Shown piece by piece: positions 18,056-28,600 of a stretch of 64,000 nucleotides of DNA (position 1 is the stretch's first letter; every line of letters starts with the position of its first letter). This DNA comes from Calothrix sp. PCC 7507 (lineage in GTDB: Bacteria > Cyanobacteriota > Cyanobacteriia > Cyanobacteriales > Nostocaceae): NCBI RefSeq assembly GCF_000316575.1, contig NC_019682.1, forward strand, positions 2,540,001 to 2,604,000. The letters are read 5' to 3'. The notes beneath the pieces were generated by a model. That model searched no databases. It had not been told where the DNA came from and saw nothing but the letters and a program-made list of their open reading frames with translations. A program made the position numbers and the translations under genes.

Positions 18056-20206
18056 ATGGCAAATAGTATCAGTACAACAATTTCAGAACAGGTGATTAAA
18101 TTTAAGCCGGGTGGAACGCCTGCCTCTTTTAATATATCTGTGACAAATGACAGCGATCGCTTCGCTGCGTTTCAATTAGAGATGATCGCTGCTGGTGCTG
18201 ACGTAATTCCCGGTCTTCGTTGGTACAATTTTTCGCCAGAAGTAAGTGCCAAAAAACCACCAGGCGATCGCACGCGATTTACTGCCACAATCACGGATAG
18301 TCCAGTTCCAGGGTTTGCTGGCATCATGAACCTCACCGTGCGGATTTTCTCCTTGGAACTGGGAGAAGAAACAAGAGAAGTAATACGCCTGGTTGTAGAA
18401 AAAAGCAAAGGACTCACACCTGTAAAATTAACGCTGCCTGTAGCAGAATTTCCAGCTTATCCTAGCGATTTACTAGAAATTCCTGTCAGTCTCTACAACC
18501 CAAGTCAACTAACTGCCAATGTCGTCCTCAATTTTTTGGGCGTAGATATTACATGGTTGGTTGAAGGAAACGAAAGACGCTTGCAAATTCCACCCGGAGG
18601 TAAAACAGAGACAACTTTCTTATGCCAACTGCCAATTCCAAGCCTTGTTCCCAGTCAGCCATATCCTTTTACTATTGAAGCTGACCTAATTGATGGCCCT
18701 TTATCTAGTGCAACTGGAACCATAATAGTTTTGCCGAAAGGGTTTGTAGACTTTAACTGCATACCCAAAGAACTGCAAATGCCACCATCAGCCTCAGCAT
18801 GGTGGATACCTAAGTGGAAGTGTCACTCTGCCACCTACATACTCAAATTTGATAATGCCAGCAATTTAAGACCGGATGTAACGGTGCTGGTACAACCAGA
18901 AGCTGGACAGCGCCAAAGCACTTGGGAACTTATCCCAGAGAAAGCCAAAATCTCTCCAGGCGAGATCACAGAGTTGCAGCTAACGATCAACAAGCGCAGA
19001 CACTGGTGGGGGGGAAGCAAAAAATTACGGTTTGAGGTCAAGGCTATTGAGTCAGAAACGGACATAGATATCCGCAATGATACGCAATTCCTCAAACTGA
19101 ATGTGCTGCCTGTTTTGCCGATTTGGATGCAACTATTGATAGGTGCTGGCTTGCTCACACTAGCTTGGGCTTGTTCCTGGCTAAATCCTAATAACCCCTT
19201 ATTCGGACACACTGCTCCAGTAACTTCTGTGCAATTCAATGGCATGGGGGACAATGCGGTGAGTGGGGGGAATGACCAAAAAATTATTAAGTGGGATAGT
19301 GCAGGCTTTCTCAATCCACTGATTAACCAGTTCCAGGGTGACCTGGGCAACCTCGGCAAAGCAGTGCGCGTAGTTCGCTATCGTCCAGTGGACAATAATC
19401 TCTTAGCGGCAGGTTTAGAAAATGGCGAGTCATGGTTATTTAATCTGGCTGGAGATGGCAACAAACCTATAGATTCTTTCTTATTTCGCAAAGACGATCG
19501 CGTATTGGCTCTAGAGTTTACTAAAGACTCGCGCTATTTGTTTAGCGGTCACGGTAGCGGTTATGTTTTGCAGTGGGATGTCCAAAGTGACCTGGAAAAG
19601 AACGTCAGTGTTAACAACTCGCCTTTTAAACAAAAAAAATTCGATTTCGCGGTCTCTGCTTTGGCTCTAGCCGGAAAAGCAAATAAAAATCTCATGGTTG
19701 GCGGTCGCTTCAACCAATTGTGGATGTGGAATTTTGAACCTGATAAAGTCCGTTCCTTGCCTTATCAGGAAGGCAGCAAAGACGACTACATTCAAAGCTT
19801 AACAGTTGCCGCTTACAAGCCAAATTTAATGGCAACAGCCGACAATCAGGGATATATTACCCTGTGGAATTTGGATAAATGCTTGAGCAAAGATGTTAAG
19901 TGTACCATTGTCGATCGCTGGGGCAACGGTCATGGCAGCAAACCAGTGCGCTCTGTGGTTCTGAATAGAAATGGTTGCTACTTAGCTAGTGGCGGAGACG
20001 ACGGCCGGGTGATGCTCTGGCCTTTGAATATTGACGGCAAGCGCCATCCCCAATTTGCCAATGGTCAAGAAGTGGGCAGGTCTGAGCAACGAATCAATAG
20101 TGTCGATCTCAAGAGACAAGGCAAAAACATCTTTGTCCTCAGTGGTAGTGACGATACGCAAGTGAGAATTGATGTTACTCCACAAAGCGATACGGGCTGT
20201 AAATAA
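18056..20206 (+). CDS. CIS-cluster membrane protein: Ig-like domains, one TM helix, WD40 repeats
   Basis: About 716 residues from the ATG at 18056 (MANSIST); a TTG five codons earlier is possible. Residues 1-345 hold two or three Ig-like beta domains (FKPGGTPASFNISVTN, SDLLEIPVSLYNPSQ). A transmembrane helix (WMQLLIGAGLLTLAWACSWL) follows at about 357-377. The C-terminal part has WD40 repeats (GHTAPVTSVQFNGMGDNAVSGG, AYKPNLMATADNQGYITLWN, ASGGDDGRVMLWPL). It could tie the baseplate to a membrane; this is inference from domain order and position. Confidence 0.75.
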   Translation: MANSISTTISEQVIKFKPGGTPASFNISVTNDSDRFAAFQLEMIAAGADVIPGLRWYNFSPEVSAKKPPGDRTRFTATITDSPVPGFAGIMNLTVRIFSLELGEETREVIRLVVEKSKGLTPVKLTLPVAEFPAYPSDLLEIPVSLYNPSQLTANVVLNFLGVDITWLVEGNERRLQIPPGGKTETTFLCQLPIPSLVPSQPYPFTIEADLIDGPLSSATGTIIVLPKGFVDFNCIPKELQMPPSASAWWIPKWKCHSATYILKFDNASNLRPDVTVLVQPEAGQRQSTWELIPEKAKISPGEITELQLTINKRRHWWGGSKKLRFEVKAIESETDIDIRNDTQFLKLNVLPVLPIWMQLLIGAGLLTLAWACSWLNPNNPLFGHTAPVTSVQFNGMGDNAVSGGNDQKIIKWDSAGFLNPLINQFQGDLGNLGKAVRVVRYRPVDNNLLAAGLENGESWLFNLAGDGNKPIDSFLFRKDDRVLALEFTKDSRYLFSGHGSGYVLQWDVQSDLEKNVSVNNSPFKQKKFDFAVSALALAGKANKNLMVGGRFNQLWMWNFEPDKVRSLPYQEGSKDDYIQSLTVAAYKPNLMATADNQGYITLWNLDKCLSKDVKCTIVDRWGNGHGSKPVRSVVLNRNGCYLASGGDDGRVMLWPLNIDGKRHPQFANGQEVGRSEQRINSVDLKRQGKNIFVLSGSDDTQVRIDVTPQSDTGCK

Positions 20207-20239
20207 GATAATGAGCGTGAGAGTAAAAGGAAGGTAAAA

Positions 20240-23011
20240 ATGACGACGGCAGAGCGCCAAAGCAATCAACAAGTCAGCGGCCTAGAGATGTCCGATATTC
20301 AGGCGCTACCTGATTCTGAGCGGCAGATTCTGCTATGGATGCTGCAAACAGTAGAAGTAGTCAGTTTGTCTGAAGTGGCAGCTTATATCGGTGAAGATCA
20401 GGAAATTACCTTCACCATGCTTGACTATTTAGTACAACGCAGTTTTCTGCAGTTATTGGCAGGGGAAGGCGAGCCAAGCTACAGAATTCGCTTTCGCCAC
20501 CCAACTTCCAGCGAAGACGTTACTGCTCAACTATCTCCAGGTATGCCCTTAGCACTAATACTCAATCCTTCTGGCGCTCAAACAGTTGTCGCTGGCTCTA
20601 CATTTGAACTCTGCGTCACTGTCATCAACAAAGGCAATCAAAGTGCCTTAATTGACATCTTTCTCGATGAAAGCTCTCATACCGTGCGCCAATGGTGTGC
20701 TGAACCTAAGAAGCGGGTAGCTTTAGACTCGAACACTAGCAGCGAAGTCATCTTCGAGTTTCAGGTGTCAGTACAAATATTGCCGGGAGTATACAATTAC
20801 ACTCTCGTAGTTGATGCGCCACAGCACTACCCAGAAGATACTCCTATACTGTACTTGCAGCGATTGCAAGTGTTGCCCCCGGTGGAAACAGCAGTACGTG
20901 TTAGTGACCCCACGTTTGCACTGCAACCAGTCACGAGTTCTCAGACACCTGCGCCTCTGCGACCAGGAGAATCGTTTTCTGTCAATGTCAGCGTTTATAA
21001 TCGCTCTGACCGGGTAGACCGTTTTCGCATCACTTGCCCAGACATACCAGAAAGTTGGTTTAAGGTCATATATCCCCAGGGATTGGAACAAATCGGGATG
21101 ATGATCGCCCCGGATGCCTTAGACCTCAATCCAGGCGCTAGGGGCGATATCCTATTGCTGCTTACTCCCCCGCTTGATGCTGTCGCTGGGAATTATTTTC
21201 CTACTGTCCGCTTTTATTCTGCCAACAGTCCAGAATTGGTGCTGCTGGATGTTGTATATTTGCAAGTTCTTCCGGTTTACCTGATCAATGCGGAATTCCT
21301 GATTTTAAGAAGCAGGGTGAGAAATCAAGAAGGCATATTTCAGCTAAAGTTGACCAATGCTGGTAACACAACGCGGGAAGTTTTAATCCGCACGCAAACT
21401 GCTGATGAAAAGGAGCTTTGCACTTACACTGTAGAGCCAAGTGGGGTGCGCTTATTGCCAAAGAGTTCAGCCAATATTGATTTGCGGGTCAAACCTCATA
21501 AATGGTGGCGCAGACCTATTTATGGAGCGCCGGAGCTAATTGAGTTCCGAGTTCAACTTGAAGATACCGAGCAGTTGCCCCTCCCTGATTATATTCCTCA
21601 AGGAACTTTAATTTGGGAGCCGCGCCCTTGGTGGCAGTTCCTGCCTTTATTTTTAGCTGGAGTCGGAACTCTGGTAGCGATCGCTTTCTTAATCTGGTGG
21701 AGATTTTTTAAACCGCCTACTCAACCCAAAATTGGCGAATTTACCTCTGCTAACAATTTATATCAAGAAGTTAATAACGACTTCATTCGCCTCAATTGGC
21801 AAATCCGCAATCCCCAGCAAATTCATCTATTGACTATAACAGGTCAGTCAGCTGACGGTACTGCTGCCGTAGCGCCGATAGTTTACGACTTTAGCCGGGG
21901 TGTACCTAATGAACTCAAAGAATCTTGCAGTTTGCGCTCGGTGCTAATTTGTCAGAATGTACGTACAGATGCCAGCCTTGCAGGCGAATATATTTTTGAC
22001 ATCAAAGTTTTTTCTAAAAACAACCAAGAAACAGCAGCAGATTCACTGAAGACCAATCCGATTAAAATTGCCCCATTACCCATACCCAAAATTATTGAAT
22101 TTAGTTCTGATAAACAGATATATGAAGAAGCAAACTTAAATTATAGACCTATTCTTAAAGCAGCGAAAGACAAACTAAATCTGGATAAAAATATCAATAA
22201 TAGTATTTTATTGAATTGGAAAATTAGTAATCCCCAACAGGTTCACCAACTCAATGTTATTGCTAAGGCAACTGATAGTACAGTTAGGATTCCCATTAGA
22301 TTATATGACTTTAGCCAAGGAGTTGACCGTAACCTGAAGCAATTCTGCAAAATCGGAGATACCTTAAGCTGTAAAAATGTTCCTACAGGAATTAAGGTAG
22401 GAGGTAACTATACATTAGAATTGATAGTTTTATCTCAAAAACGGCAAGAACAATCTTCAGATTCTAAAAAAATAGATAATATTCTGATTAAACCTCGTCC
22501 ACCTCGAATTTTGGAATTTAAGGTTGATGGTAAAGATGCTCCAGCAAAATATTCAATCCCCATTGATGGTGTAAATGCAGCGAAAAATATGAAAATATCT
22601 TGGAAGGTGGAAGGTGGAAAAGACGTAAAAGTCGAACTGCTACCTGCACCGGGAACTGTGCCTTTATCGGGTAGCGCATCTTATCCCCTTGGTGACAAGG
22701 TGGGTAGTATGACAATGACACTGCAAGTCAAAGGTTCAGGTGGCGAACCAATTACTAGAGCAGTCACTATTGAAACTTTCGCTCCGCCGGCATCCCTGAA
22801 ACAGCTAATTCCGCCGATTCCCACGCCACCAAATAAGGCAGGTGCAGTACCTCCCCCACCCCCTGAAGGAAAAGCCGGAGCATTAAATGCTAACCCAGGT
22901 TCCCAACCAGCGCCTAATTCTGGTGCAGCATCACCTCCTGCTGTCGGTTCGCCTACACCTTCCGAACCAGATTTGCTCTCTCCTTCTGAATTACCACCTA
23001 AATTTGATTAA
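20240..23011 (+). CDS. CIS-cluster membrane protein: winged-helix-like start, Ig-like repeats, TM helix, Pro-rich tail
   Basis: A 923-residue protein with GGAAGG before the ATG, 33 bases after the WD40 gene. Residues about 15-95 look like a small helical domain. Ig-like beta domains follow (PSGAQTVVAGSTFELCVTVIN, PLRPGESFSVNVSVYNRSDR). A transmembrane helix (FLPLFLAGVGTLVAIAFLIW) is at about 468-490. Beyond it come three further beta repeats (IRLNWQIRNPQQIHLLTI, ILLNWKISNPQQVHQLNV) and a Pro/Gly/Ala-rich tail. It shares architecture with the preceding protein, so both may form one membrane-anchored complex. Confidence 0.7.
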   Translation: MTTAERQSNQQVSGLEMSDIQALPDSERQILLWMLQTVEVVSLSEVAAYIGEDQEITFTMLDYLVQRSFLQLLAGEGEPSYRIRFRHPTSSEDVTAQLSPGMPLALILNPSGAQTVVAGSTFELCVTVINKGNQSALIDIFLDESSHTVRQWCAEPKKRVALDSNTSSEVIFEFQVSVQILPGVYNYTLVVDAPQHYPEDTPILYLQRLQVLPPVETAVRVSDPTFALQPVTSSQTPAPLRPGESFSVNVSVYNRSDRVDRFRITCPDIPESWFKVIYPQGLEQIGMMIAPDALDLNPGARGDILLLLTPPLDAVAGNYFPTVRFYSANSPELVLLDVVYLQVLPVYLINAEFLILRSRVRNQEGIFQLKLTNAGNTTREVLIRTQTADEKELCTYTVEPSGVRLLPKSSANIDLRVKPHKWWRRPIYGAPELIEFRVQLEDTEQLPLPDYIPQGTLIWEPRPWWQFLPLFLAGVGTLVAIAFLIWWRFFKPPTQPKIGEFTSANNLYQEVNNDFIRLNWQIRNPQQIHLLTITGQSADGTAAVAPIVYDFSRGVPNELKESCSLRSVLICQNVRTDASLAGEYIFDIKVFSKNNQETAADSLKTNPIKIAPLPIPKIIEFSSDKQIYEEANLNYRPILKAAKDKLNLDKNINNSILLNWKISNPQQVHQLNVIAKATDSTVRIPIRLYDFSQGVDRNLKQFCKIGDTLSCKNVPTGIKVGGNYTLELIVLSQKRQEQSSDSKKIDNILIKPRPPRILEFKVDGKDAPAKYSIPIDGVNAAKNMKISWKVEGGKDVKVELLPAPGTVPLSGSASYPLGDKVGSMTMTLQVKGSGGEPITRAVTIETFAPPASLKQLIPPIPTPPNKAGAVPPPPPEGKAGALNANPGSQPAPNSGAASPPAVGSPTPSEPDLLSPSELPPKFD

Positions 23012-23086
23012 CAAAATTTATGTAAGTAGGGCGACGCAAATAAAGCTAACTGGCGGAGATTGTCATTTGTCATTTGTCATTGGTAA

Positions 23087-23241
23087 GAGTTAGGACTAGC
23101 CCTTTCAAGGTGAACAACGTATCTTCGTTGTTTCAGTGCGATCATCCTGAGTTATCCGCTCAGATTTTGGGCTTTTTGAAGGTTGAAATAACCAATTTTC
23201 GTGCCGAATTTCACCACCTTGAAAGGGCTGGAGTTAGGACT
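23087..23241. repeat. MITE-like element with 15-bp inverted repeats and 11-bp target duplication
   Basis: Inverted ends AGCCCTTTCAAGGTG (23098-23112) and CACCTTGAAAGGGCT (23215-23229) enclose about 133 bp without a gene. The direct repeat GAGTTAGGACT is present on both sides (23087-23097 and 23231-23241), as expected for a target duplication of 11 bp. The host sequence after it (TTACGCATTGACAGAAAACAT) recurs near 62500. Confidence 0.75.
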
Positions 23242-23397
23242 TACGCATTGACAGAAAACATGAAATATGAATAATGGAAAAACCACATCTTTCGTAGGGG
23301 TAAAGCGCAATGCTCAGTGGTGTCAACTTAAGTTCAAACGCTTATACCACAGGCCTTTCACCCCACCCCTCAATCCCCTCCCCGCAAGCGGGGAGGG
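23242..23397. repeat. Half copy of repeat B (B4) with upstream repeat sequence
   Basis: From TTACGCATTGACAGAAAACA through CGTAGGGGTAAAGCGCAATG to GTGTCAACTTAA (from 23320), then CCCCACCCCTCAATCCCCTC and a CCCCGCAAGCGGGG hairpin. The first 80 bases match 62491-62577. The right half, which should end in TTAAGTTGACAC, is missing; the sequence stops at the end of the insertion element at 23398. Confidence 0.7.
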
Positions 23398-24570
23398 CAG
23401 GGTGGTTTCATACAAAGAAAGAAAAAACTTTATGCAGTTGGTTGGAGAGGACACGTTGTGCTTGAGGAATAGTTCGGAAACCGAGTGTGCGGGAGATCGT
23501 TATGAAAAAGTTGTGTAGGATAGACCAATTCACAGGGGCATTGCCACCACGCCGTGGTGGAAAGTCTTCTTTGAATGTCACATCTCTTACCCAGTGCAGT
23601 CGATTTTCGATGCCCCAATGGCCTTGAATGTCGGCAAGTAACTGTTGAGCTTCGAGATATTGACTACAGATATAGAATTGATCCTCGTAGAATGGCTGAC
23701 CATTGCGCTCACCCTGACGCTCAACAACAACAAAAGTTTTGAGTCCAGACCATTTTTTTTGAATTTGTTCGGGGGCGGCAAAAACCTTGCACTCACGTTG
23801 GACTTTTCGTGAATGAACATTCTCTACGGTTGTGGCACTGCTGAGTGGAGTATCCTGTTGTGATTGAGTTTGAGCCATTTTATAGAGTGTCGGTTGATTT
23901 TCTTTTAATCCAATCAGGTAGTCATTGCCACTATTGATGATTAGCGATACAGTTTTTTTTGGCAGTGTCAAGCATCAAGGGTAAAAAGGACTTGTTGACC
24001 ACAAAACTCGGAGATTAATTGTTGTACGATCGCTACTTCACTAATTTTTTTGTTTGACATTGGTTGCATCCTGAGTACAATGCCCCGTTGATGACTATAA
24101 ACTGATACTGTACTGATAAAGTTTTGATAGGACTGACTGTAATCTGTAACTGTGCAACGAATACCTTTGCCATCAATCGCCAGTCTCTCTCCTGGCATTG
24201 GTGGAACAAAAACTGATGCCCAATTATTAAATAAGTCGGTGAATGGCTGAAAATCTACTGTTTTCAGTACTCGTCTGAATGTTGAGTAGGATGGAAACTT
24301 GATTGTCTCATCTAGGTTTAACAGTTCAATCAAGTCTTGCCTGTGTACTTTGGTAAAATCTTCCAGTGGTCGGTAGCCCCAATACCCAGTCATTGCTCCT
24401 AGCAATATCAGCAATAATACTAACCATAATTCATGTCTTCGTCCCCGGATGTGCCGATAGTCTGGGACTTCCTGCAATTGTTCCACGAGATTCATATTTT
24501 TTATCTATCCATTTTTATCCACCCTCTACAAATCATTATTATTTTTCTTTCTTTGTATGAAACCACCCTG
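23398..24570 (-). mobile_element. ISAs1-family insertion sequence
   Basis: A 1173-bp element with perfect terminal inverted repeats of about 29 bp beginning CAGGGTGGTTTCATACAAAG at both ends. It contains an ISAs1-type transposase on the minus strand. ISAs1 elements normally make 8-10 bp target duplications; none is visible here (left flank GGGGAGGG, right flank CAATTCAT). That fits a deletion next to the element after insertion. Confidence 0.9.
23408..24495 (-). pseudogene. ISAs1-family transposase, interrupted
   Basis: The N-terminal half (24495 to 23968, 175 residues) has the family start LQEVPDYRHIRGRRHELWLVL and catalytic-region AIDGKGIRCT. It ends at a TGA directly after LFTLDA. The C-terminal half (from about 23971 to 23408) resumes in another frame with KKTVSLIINSGNDYLIGLKENQ and ends in the typical RTLGFRTIPQAQRVL. 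Intact members read through this point as LDALHCQKKTV. The frame change must lie before the TGA and therefore upstream of the A8 run, so slippage on that run cannot repair it. The transposase is probably inactive. Confidence 0.85.
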
Positions 24571-24692
24571 CAATTCATACAGGGCTAGGGGGGATCTCCT
24601 CCCAACTTTGGGATTTTTGCCGCACTCAAGCCCGCCCTCGCCTCGATGACTTAGCCCAACGCATCAACGCCAAATCTACTTGGGATGATTTA

Positions 24693-25451
24693 GTGCTACC
24701 AGAAGCCCAACGTCAGGTACTTTCTGATATTGCCACTCATCTGCAACAACGATCTAAAGTTTACCAAGATTGGGGCTTTGCCAGCAAAAGCGATCGCGGT
24801 TTTGGGATTACCTCCTTGTTTCACGGCGAAAGCGGTACTGGTAAAACAATGGCAGCCGATGTATTAGCACAGCAATTTCGCCTCGATCTCTACCGCATCG
24901 ACCTCAGCGCCGTTGTCAGCAAATATATAGGCGAAACCGAAAAGAATTTAGCCCGGATTTTCGATGCTGCCGAAGCCGGAGGAGTAATCTTACTGTTTGA
25001 TGAAGCCGATGCTTTGTTTGGCAAGCGTTCGGAAGTTAAAGATAGCCGCGATCGGCACGCTAATGTAGAAGTAAGTTACTTGCTTCAGCGCATGGAAGCC
25101 TACGGAGGTTTAGCAATCTTGACAACTAACCTAAAAAATGCTTTAGATACCGCCTTTTTGCGCCGCATCCGCTTTATGGTAGACTTCCCCTTCCCAGCCG
25201 CACAATATCGATCGCAAATTTGGCAGCGCATTTTCCCACCGCAGACACCAATCAAAGGGCTAGACTATCAGAAACTCGGACAGTTACAAGTCGCTGGAGG
25301 CAACATCCGCAACATTGCCATGAATGCCGCTTTTATCGCTGCTGATGCCGATGAACCAGTAATGATGAAACATATTCTCAAAGCAACGCAACGAGATTAT
25401 CTAAAATTGCAAAGACTTCTGACAAAAGAAGAAGTGAAAGGCTGGGTATAA
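24693..25451 (+). CDS. CIS AAA+ ATPase (Pvc15-like), 5'-truncated
   Basis: The 252-residue frame from a GTG holds a complete AAA+ core: Walker A GESGTGKT (45-52), Walker B VILLFDEADALFG (98-110), sensor LAILTTN and an arginine-finger region AFLRRIRF. CIS ATPases of this family are much longer, with an N-terminal domain. The frame stays open upstream to 24561 and encodes recognisable family sequence before the GTG (LWDFCRTQARPRLDDLAQRI), but there is no good start codon. The missing 5' part is replaced by the insertion element ending at 24570. The product, if made, lacks the N-terminal domain, so function is doubtful. Confidence 0.85.
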   Translation: MLPEAQRQVLSDIATHLQQRSKVYQDWGFASKSDRGFGITSLFHGESGTGKTMAADVLAQQFRLDLYRIDLSAVVSKYIGETEKNLARIFDAAEAGGVILLFDEADALFGKRSEVKDSRDRHANVEVSYLLQRMEAYGGLAILTTNLKNALDTAFLRRIRFMVDFPFPAAQYRSQIWQRIFPPQTPIKGLDYQKLGQLQVAGGNIRNIAMNAAFIAADADEPVMMKHILKATQRDYLKLQRLLTKEEVKGWV

Positions 25452-25657
25452 GAAGATGTTTGAAAAGTCCAAGAAGGTATAACTTTGTCATTCTGACTGG
25501 AGCGTAGCGTAAGGTAAATGATCGTGATGCCATTTGCAGGCGCAACAGCTTAACTATTGATTGTTTGAGAGAGTCAGGAAAATAAGTGGCACAATTGGCA
25601 CATAATTATACTTTGATCAAATGATGATTTAAGTATATACTGATATGCCTGCGGCTT

Positions 25658-28600
25658 ATGTTACCCGATCGCCCGCTGAAAATTGAAGTCAGATTGCCGT
25701 CTTCCCATCCTCAGCTATTGGAAGGACTGGATACATGGTTGCGTTTGGGTTTAATCTCCGATGCCCAAGTTAGGCAGCTATGCCGAGAGTTTCTCACTTG
25801 TCCGGCAGCGTTGCAACCTCAGCGACAGGTAATTGTGGCAAATTCTGACTTTGTAGCGCAGTTACCTATAGAAGCTTTAGCATTTAATAGCCCCAAAAAA
25901 GCACCAGCCAAACCAGCTGAACCCAACTTGGTTGCCAAAATGTTGCAGTCGTTGGGGGCAGAATTGAGTGTTCGCTGGCTGTTGTTTTTAGGGGTATTTT
26001 TGGTGGTGGTGTCCTCTGGAGTGCTGGCTGCAAGTCAGTGGGAGAGGTTTCCAGCTTCTGGACAATATGCTGTTTTATTAGCTTATACCTTAAGTTTTTG
26101 GGGCTTCAGCTTCTGGGCTGGTAGGCAAAACAATCTGACGTTGACTGCACAAACTTTGCTGATTGTCACGCTGTTGTTAGTGCCAGTCAACTTTTGGGCA
26201 ATGGATAGCTTTAAGTTGTGGCAAAATCCTTTGGACTGGTTGACGGTAGCGATCGCATCTCCTATCCTCACAGCTATTACTGTTTTAATCTATAAAAATC
26301 GCCTATTTTTTGCTAATTTCCGCACCGGGAAGTTACTTCTAGTCAATATTCTCGGGCTGTCATACCTGCAATGGGGTTGGAAGTTATTTCCAGGCTTTCC
26401 ATTAATTGCTGTTTATGTGGCAATGGTAGGCACAACTATTATCACTATTTATCACAATCGCCACCGACAGGTAAATCCTCCCATACCTACAGAAAATCAA
26501 GGTGATAGGCAAATTGGTATAGGTATTAACTTACCCGCAGCCGTGATTGTTTATGCCTTACTGGTGCTGCTGGTGCGGGCAATTTTTGTTGTCCAAATAG
26601 ATGTCACTCAACTAGGGTTAGCTATAGGCCTTTGCGGCTGGTTGATGACATGGTTAGCACAGCAGGAAAATTCTTCACCCCCATCTCCCGTTACCCTGAG
26701 CGGAGCCGAAGGGCATCCCCCATCTCTCTCATCTCCCTTCATCTGGGAACGATTTGGTAGTGTTTTACTCCTTCTCGGCTGGCTGGTGGCGGTGACAAAT
26801 TATCCCTGGCAGGCGATCGCTGTGAGTGGATTGAGTTTATGGTATGTAGGCGATCGCTTACGGCGGTACAGTCTCAATATTGACTTAGCAGCTGGTTTTC
26901 TCATCGGCTTACAAACAGTTTGGCTAGCTTGGCGCTGCTTACCTGCTGGTTTACAAGCATCGGCGATCGCTCTTGGTACTCAACTCACTCAGGCTCAAGA
27001 TGAACCTTGGGCGTTGCTGAGTGTAGCTTATTTTCCTTACATCATTTTGCTGGTGACGCTAACTGAAAGCTGGCGGCGAGTCCAAAAGCGAGAATTAGCT
27101 AAGTTTGGCGAACTCCTGACGCTATCGCTGGGGGTGGTTTTAACCACAATCTCCTTAGTTAATCCCGTATTGCGATCGCTCAATTTGCTCTTTTCCACCC
27201 TCACTCTCGCATTTGTTACCCAACGCCGTGCTTATCAGTACACAACAACACAAGGGCGAGGGAACCTCGCCCCTACGTACCCGCTAATCTATCTGACTCA
27301 CATTACGGGGGTGCTGACACTCTGCTCAATTATCAACTGGCTGTTGCCAAATCTGACTAACGGAGCCTGGGCAAGCATTTTGTTAGCATTAATGGTGGCA
27401 GAGTGGGCATTTAGTCTCAGGGATGGACTATGGCGAGATAGTGCATGGTACATTGGCTTAGGATTGGCTGTTGTGAGTTTTCTGTTGCTGTGGGCACGGG
27501 CAGAATTAGCCTGGTATGGCAATGTTAATACCCAATACAATCTGGGAGTCATTTGGTTAATTACGCCTTTAGCACTTACGGGTATTGCTAGCCGAACCGC
27601 ACAGCGGCGGAGAATGTCGTCGTTCTTGAGTGTTCTAGCTGTAGGACTTGCCCAGTTACTAACTTTACCTCTACCAGGTATCCGCTTAATTGGATTAGCG
27701 GTAGCTGCGGGGCTGATGTTGGCAAATACTCGCTATTTGCGACACATAGCATCTGCGGTAATTACAGAATCTTTTGTGTTGGGTTTCGTTGGTGTGCTGC
27801 TGTGGGAAGGTGTGCCAGGATTACCGCGTTTGGCGCTTGCAGGCTGGTTTGTGGTGGGTGCGATCGCCACCTTAAGTTTGTGGTTGGGGCGCACAGCCTT
27901 GTTACGACGGGGTGACGAGTTAGCAACTATCTATGCAGATGCTAGCGATAAATGGGCGATCGCTTTATCTGTTTTTGAGTTGTTGGCACTCACTCTACAT
28001 TCCCTAGCGGTGTATAACACCTTTACATCTCCAGGATTTTTATACTTAATTGCCACTGCCATCACATTAGCAGCCATAACCTATCGTAGTTGGCAGCAAC
28101 CGACAAACTGGGCATTTTATGGTGTCGGTTGGTGTGTAGAATTGTTAATTGCGGAATTGCTAGGGTTTTGGGGACGCTCAATAGTGAATATGGCAATCGC
28201 TAACATTACCCTAGGTTTAATCACTCAGCTTTTGGGTGAGTGGTGGCGACGCAAGTATCAATTAGAAAGATTGCCAAGTAGCCTCCACATCCTACCGCTC
28301 ATCTATGGAGCCTTCAGTATATTGCTCCGCTTCAACACCTTTACCGACTGGACAGGTTTCTGTTCTCTCGGTGTAGCATTAATTGTGATTGGTGTAGGGC
28401 GACGGCGCGAAGAATTTAAACCGCTGCTGTATTTAGGAATTATTGGCGTCTCCGTTTCTGCTTATGAACTGTTGTTCTATCAAATGTCCCTAGCCACCGG
28501 AGGCGCATACGGCGACGCATTAATCGCCATGTCTGCTTTAGGTGTCGGTATTATGTACGCCTATCAGATTTTATCGCCTTGGCTTGTAGACTACTTAAGA

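Noticed and set aside
18835-19359. Minus-strand gene opposite the WD40 membrane protein
   Set aside because: It is the mirror of a strongly coding plus-strand gene, with no homology-like features or ribosome binding site.
23968-23985. Programmed frameshift on the A8 run of the ISAs1 transposase
   Set aside because: The first frame meets its TGA before reaching the A run, so slippage there could not join the two halves.
7682-25451. Prophage
   Set aside because: There is no capsid, portal, terminase, lysis or integrase gene; the gene set and order fit a contractile injection system.
7682-25451. Type VI secretion system
   Set aside because: No TssJ/L/M membrane complex, TssB/C sheath or ClpV; the gp53-like adaptor, gp7 with Ig domain and Pvc15-like ATPase fit the extracellular/cyanobacterial CIS lineage.
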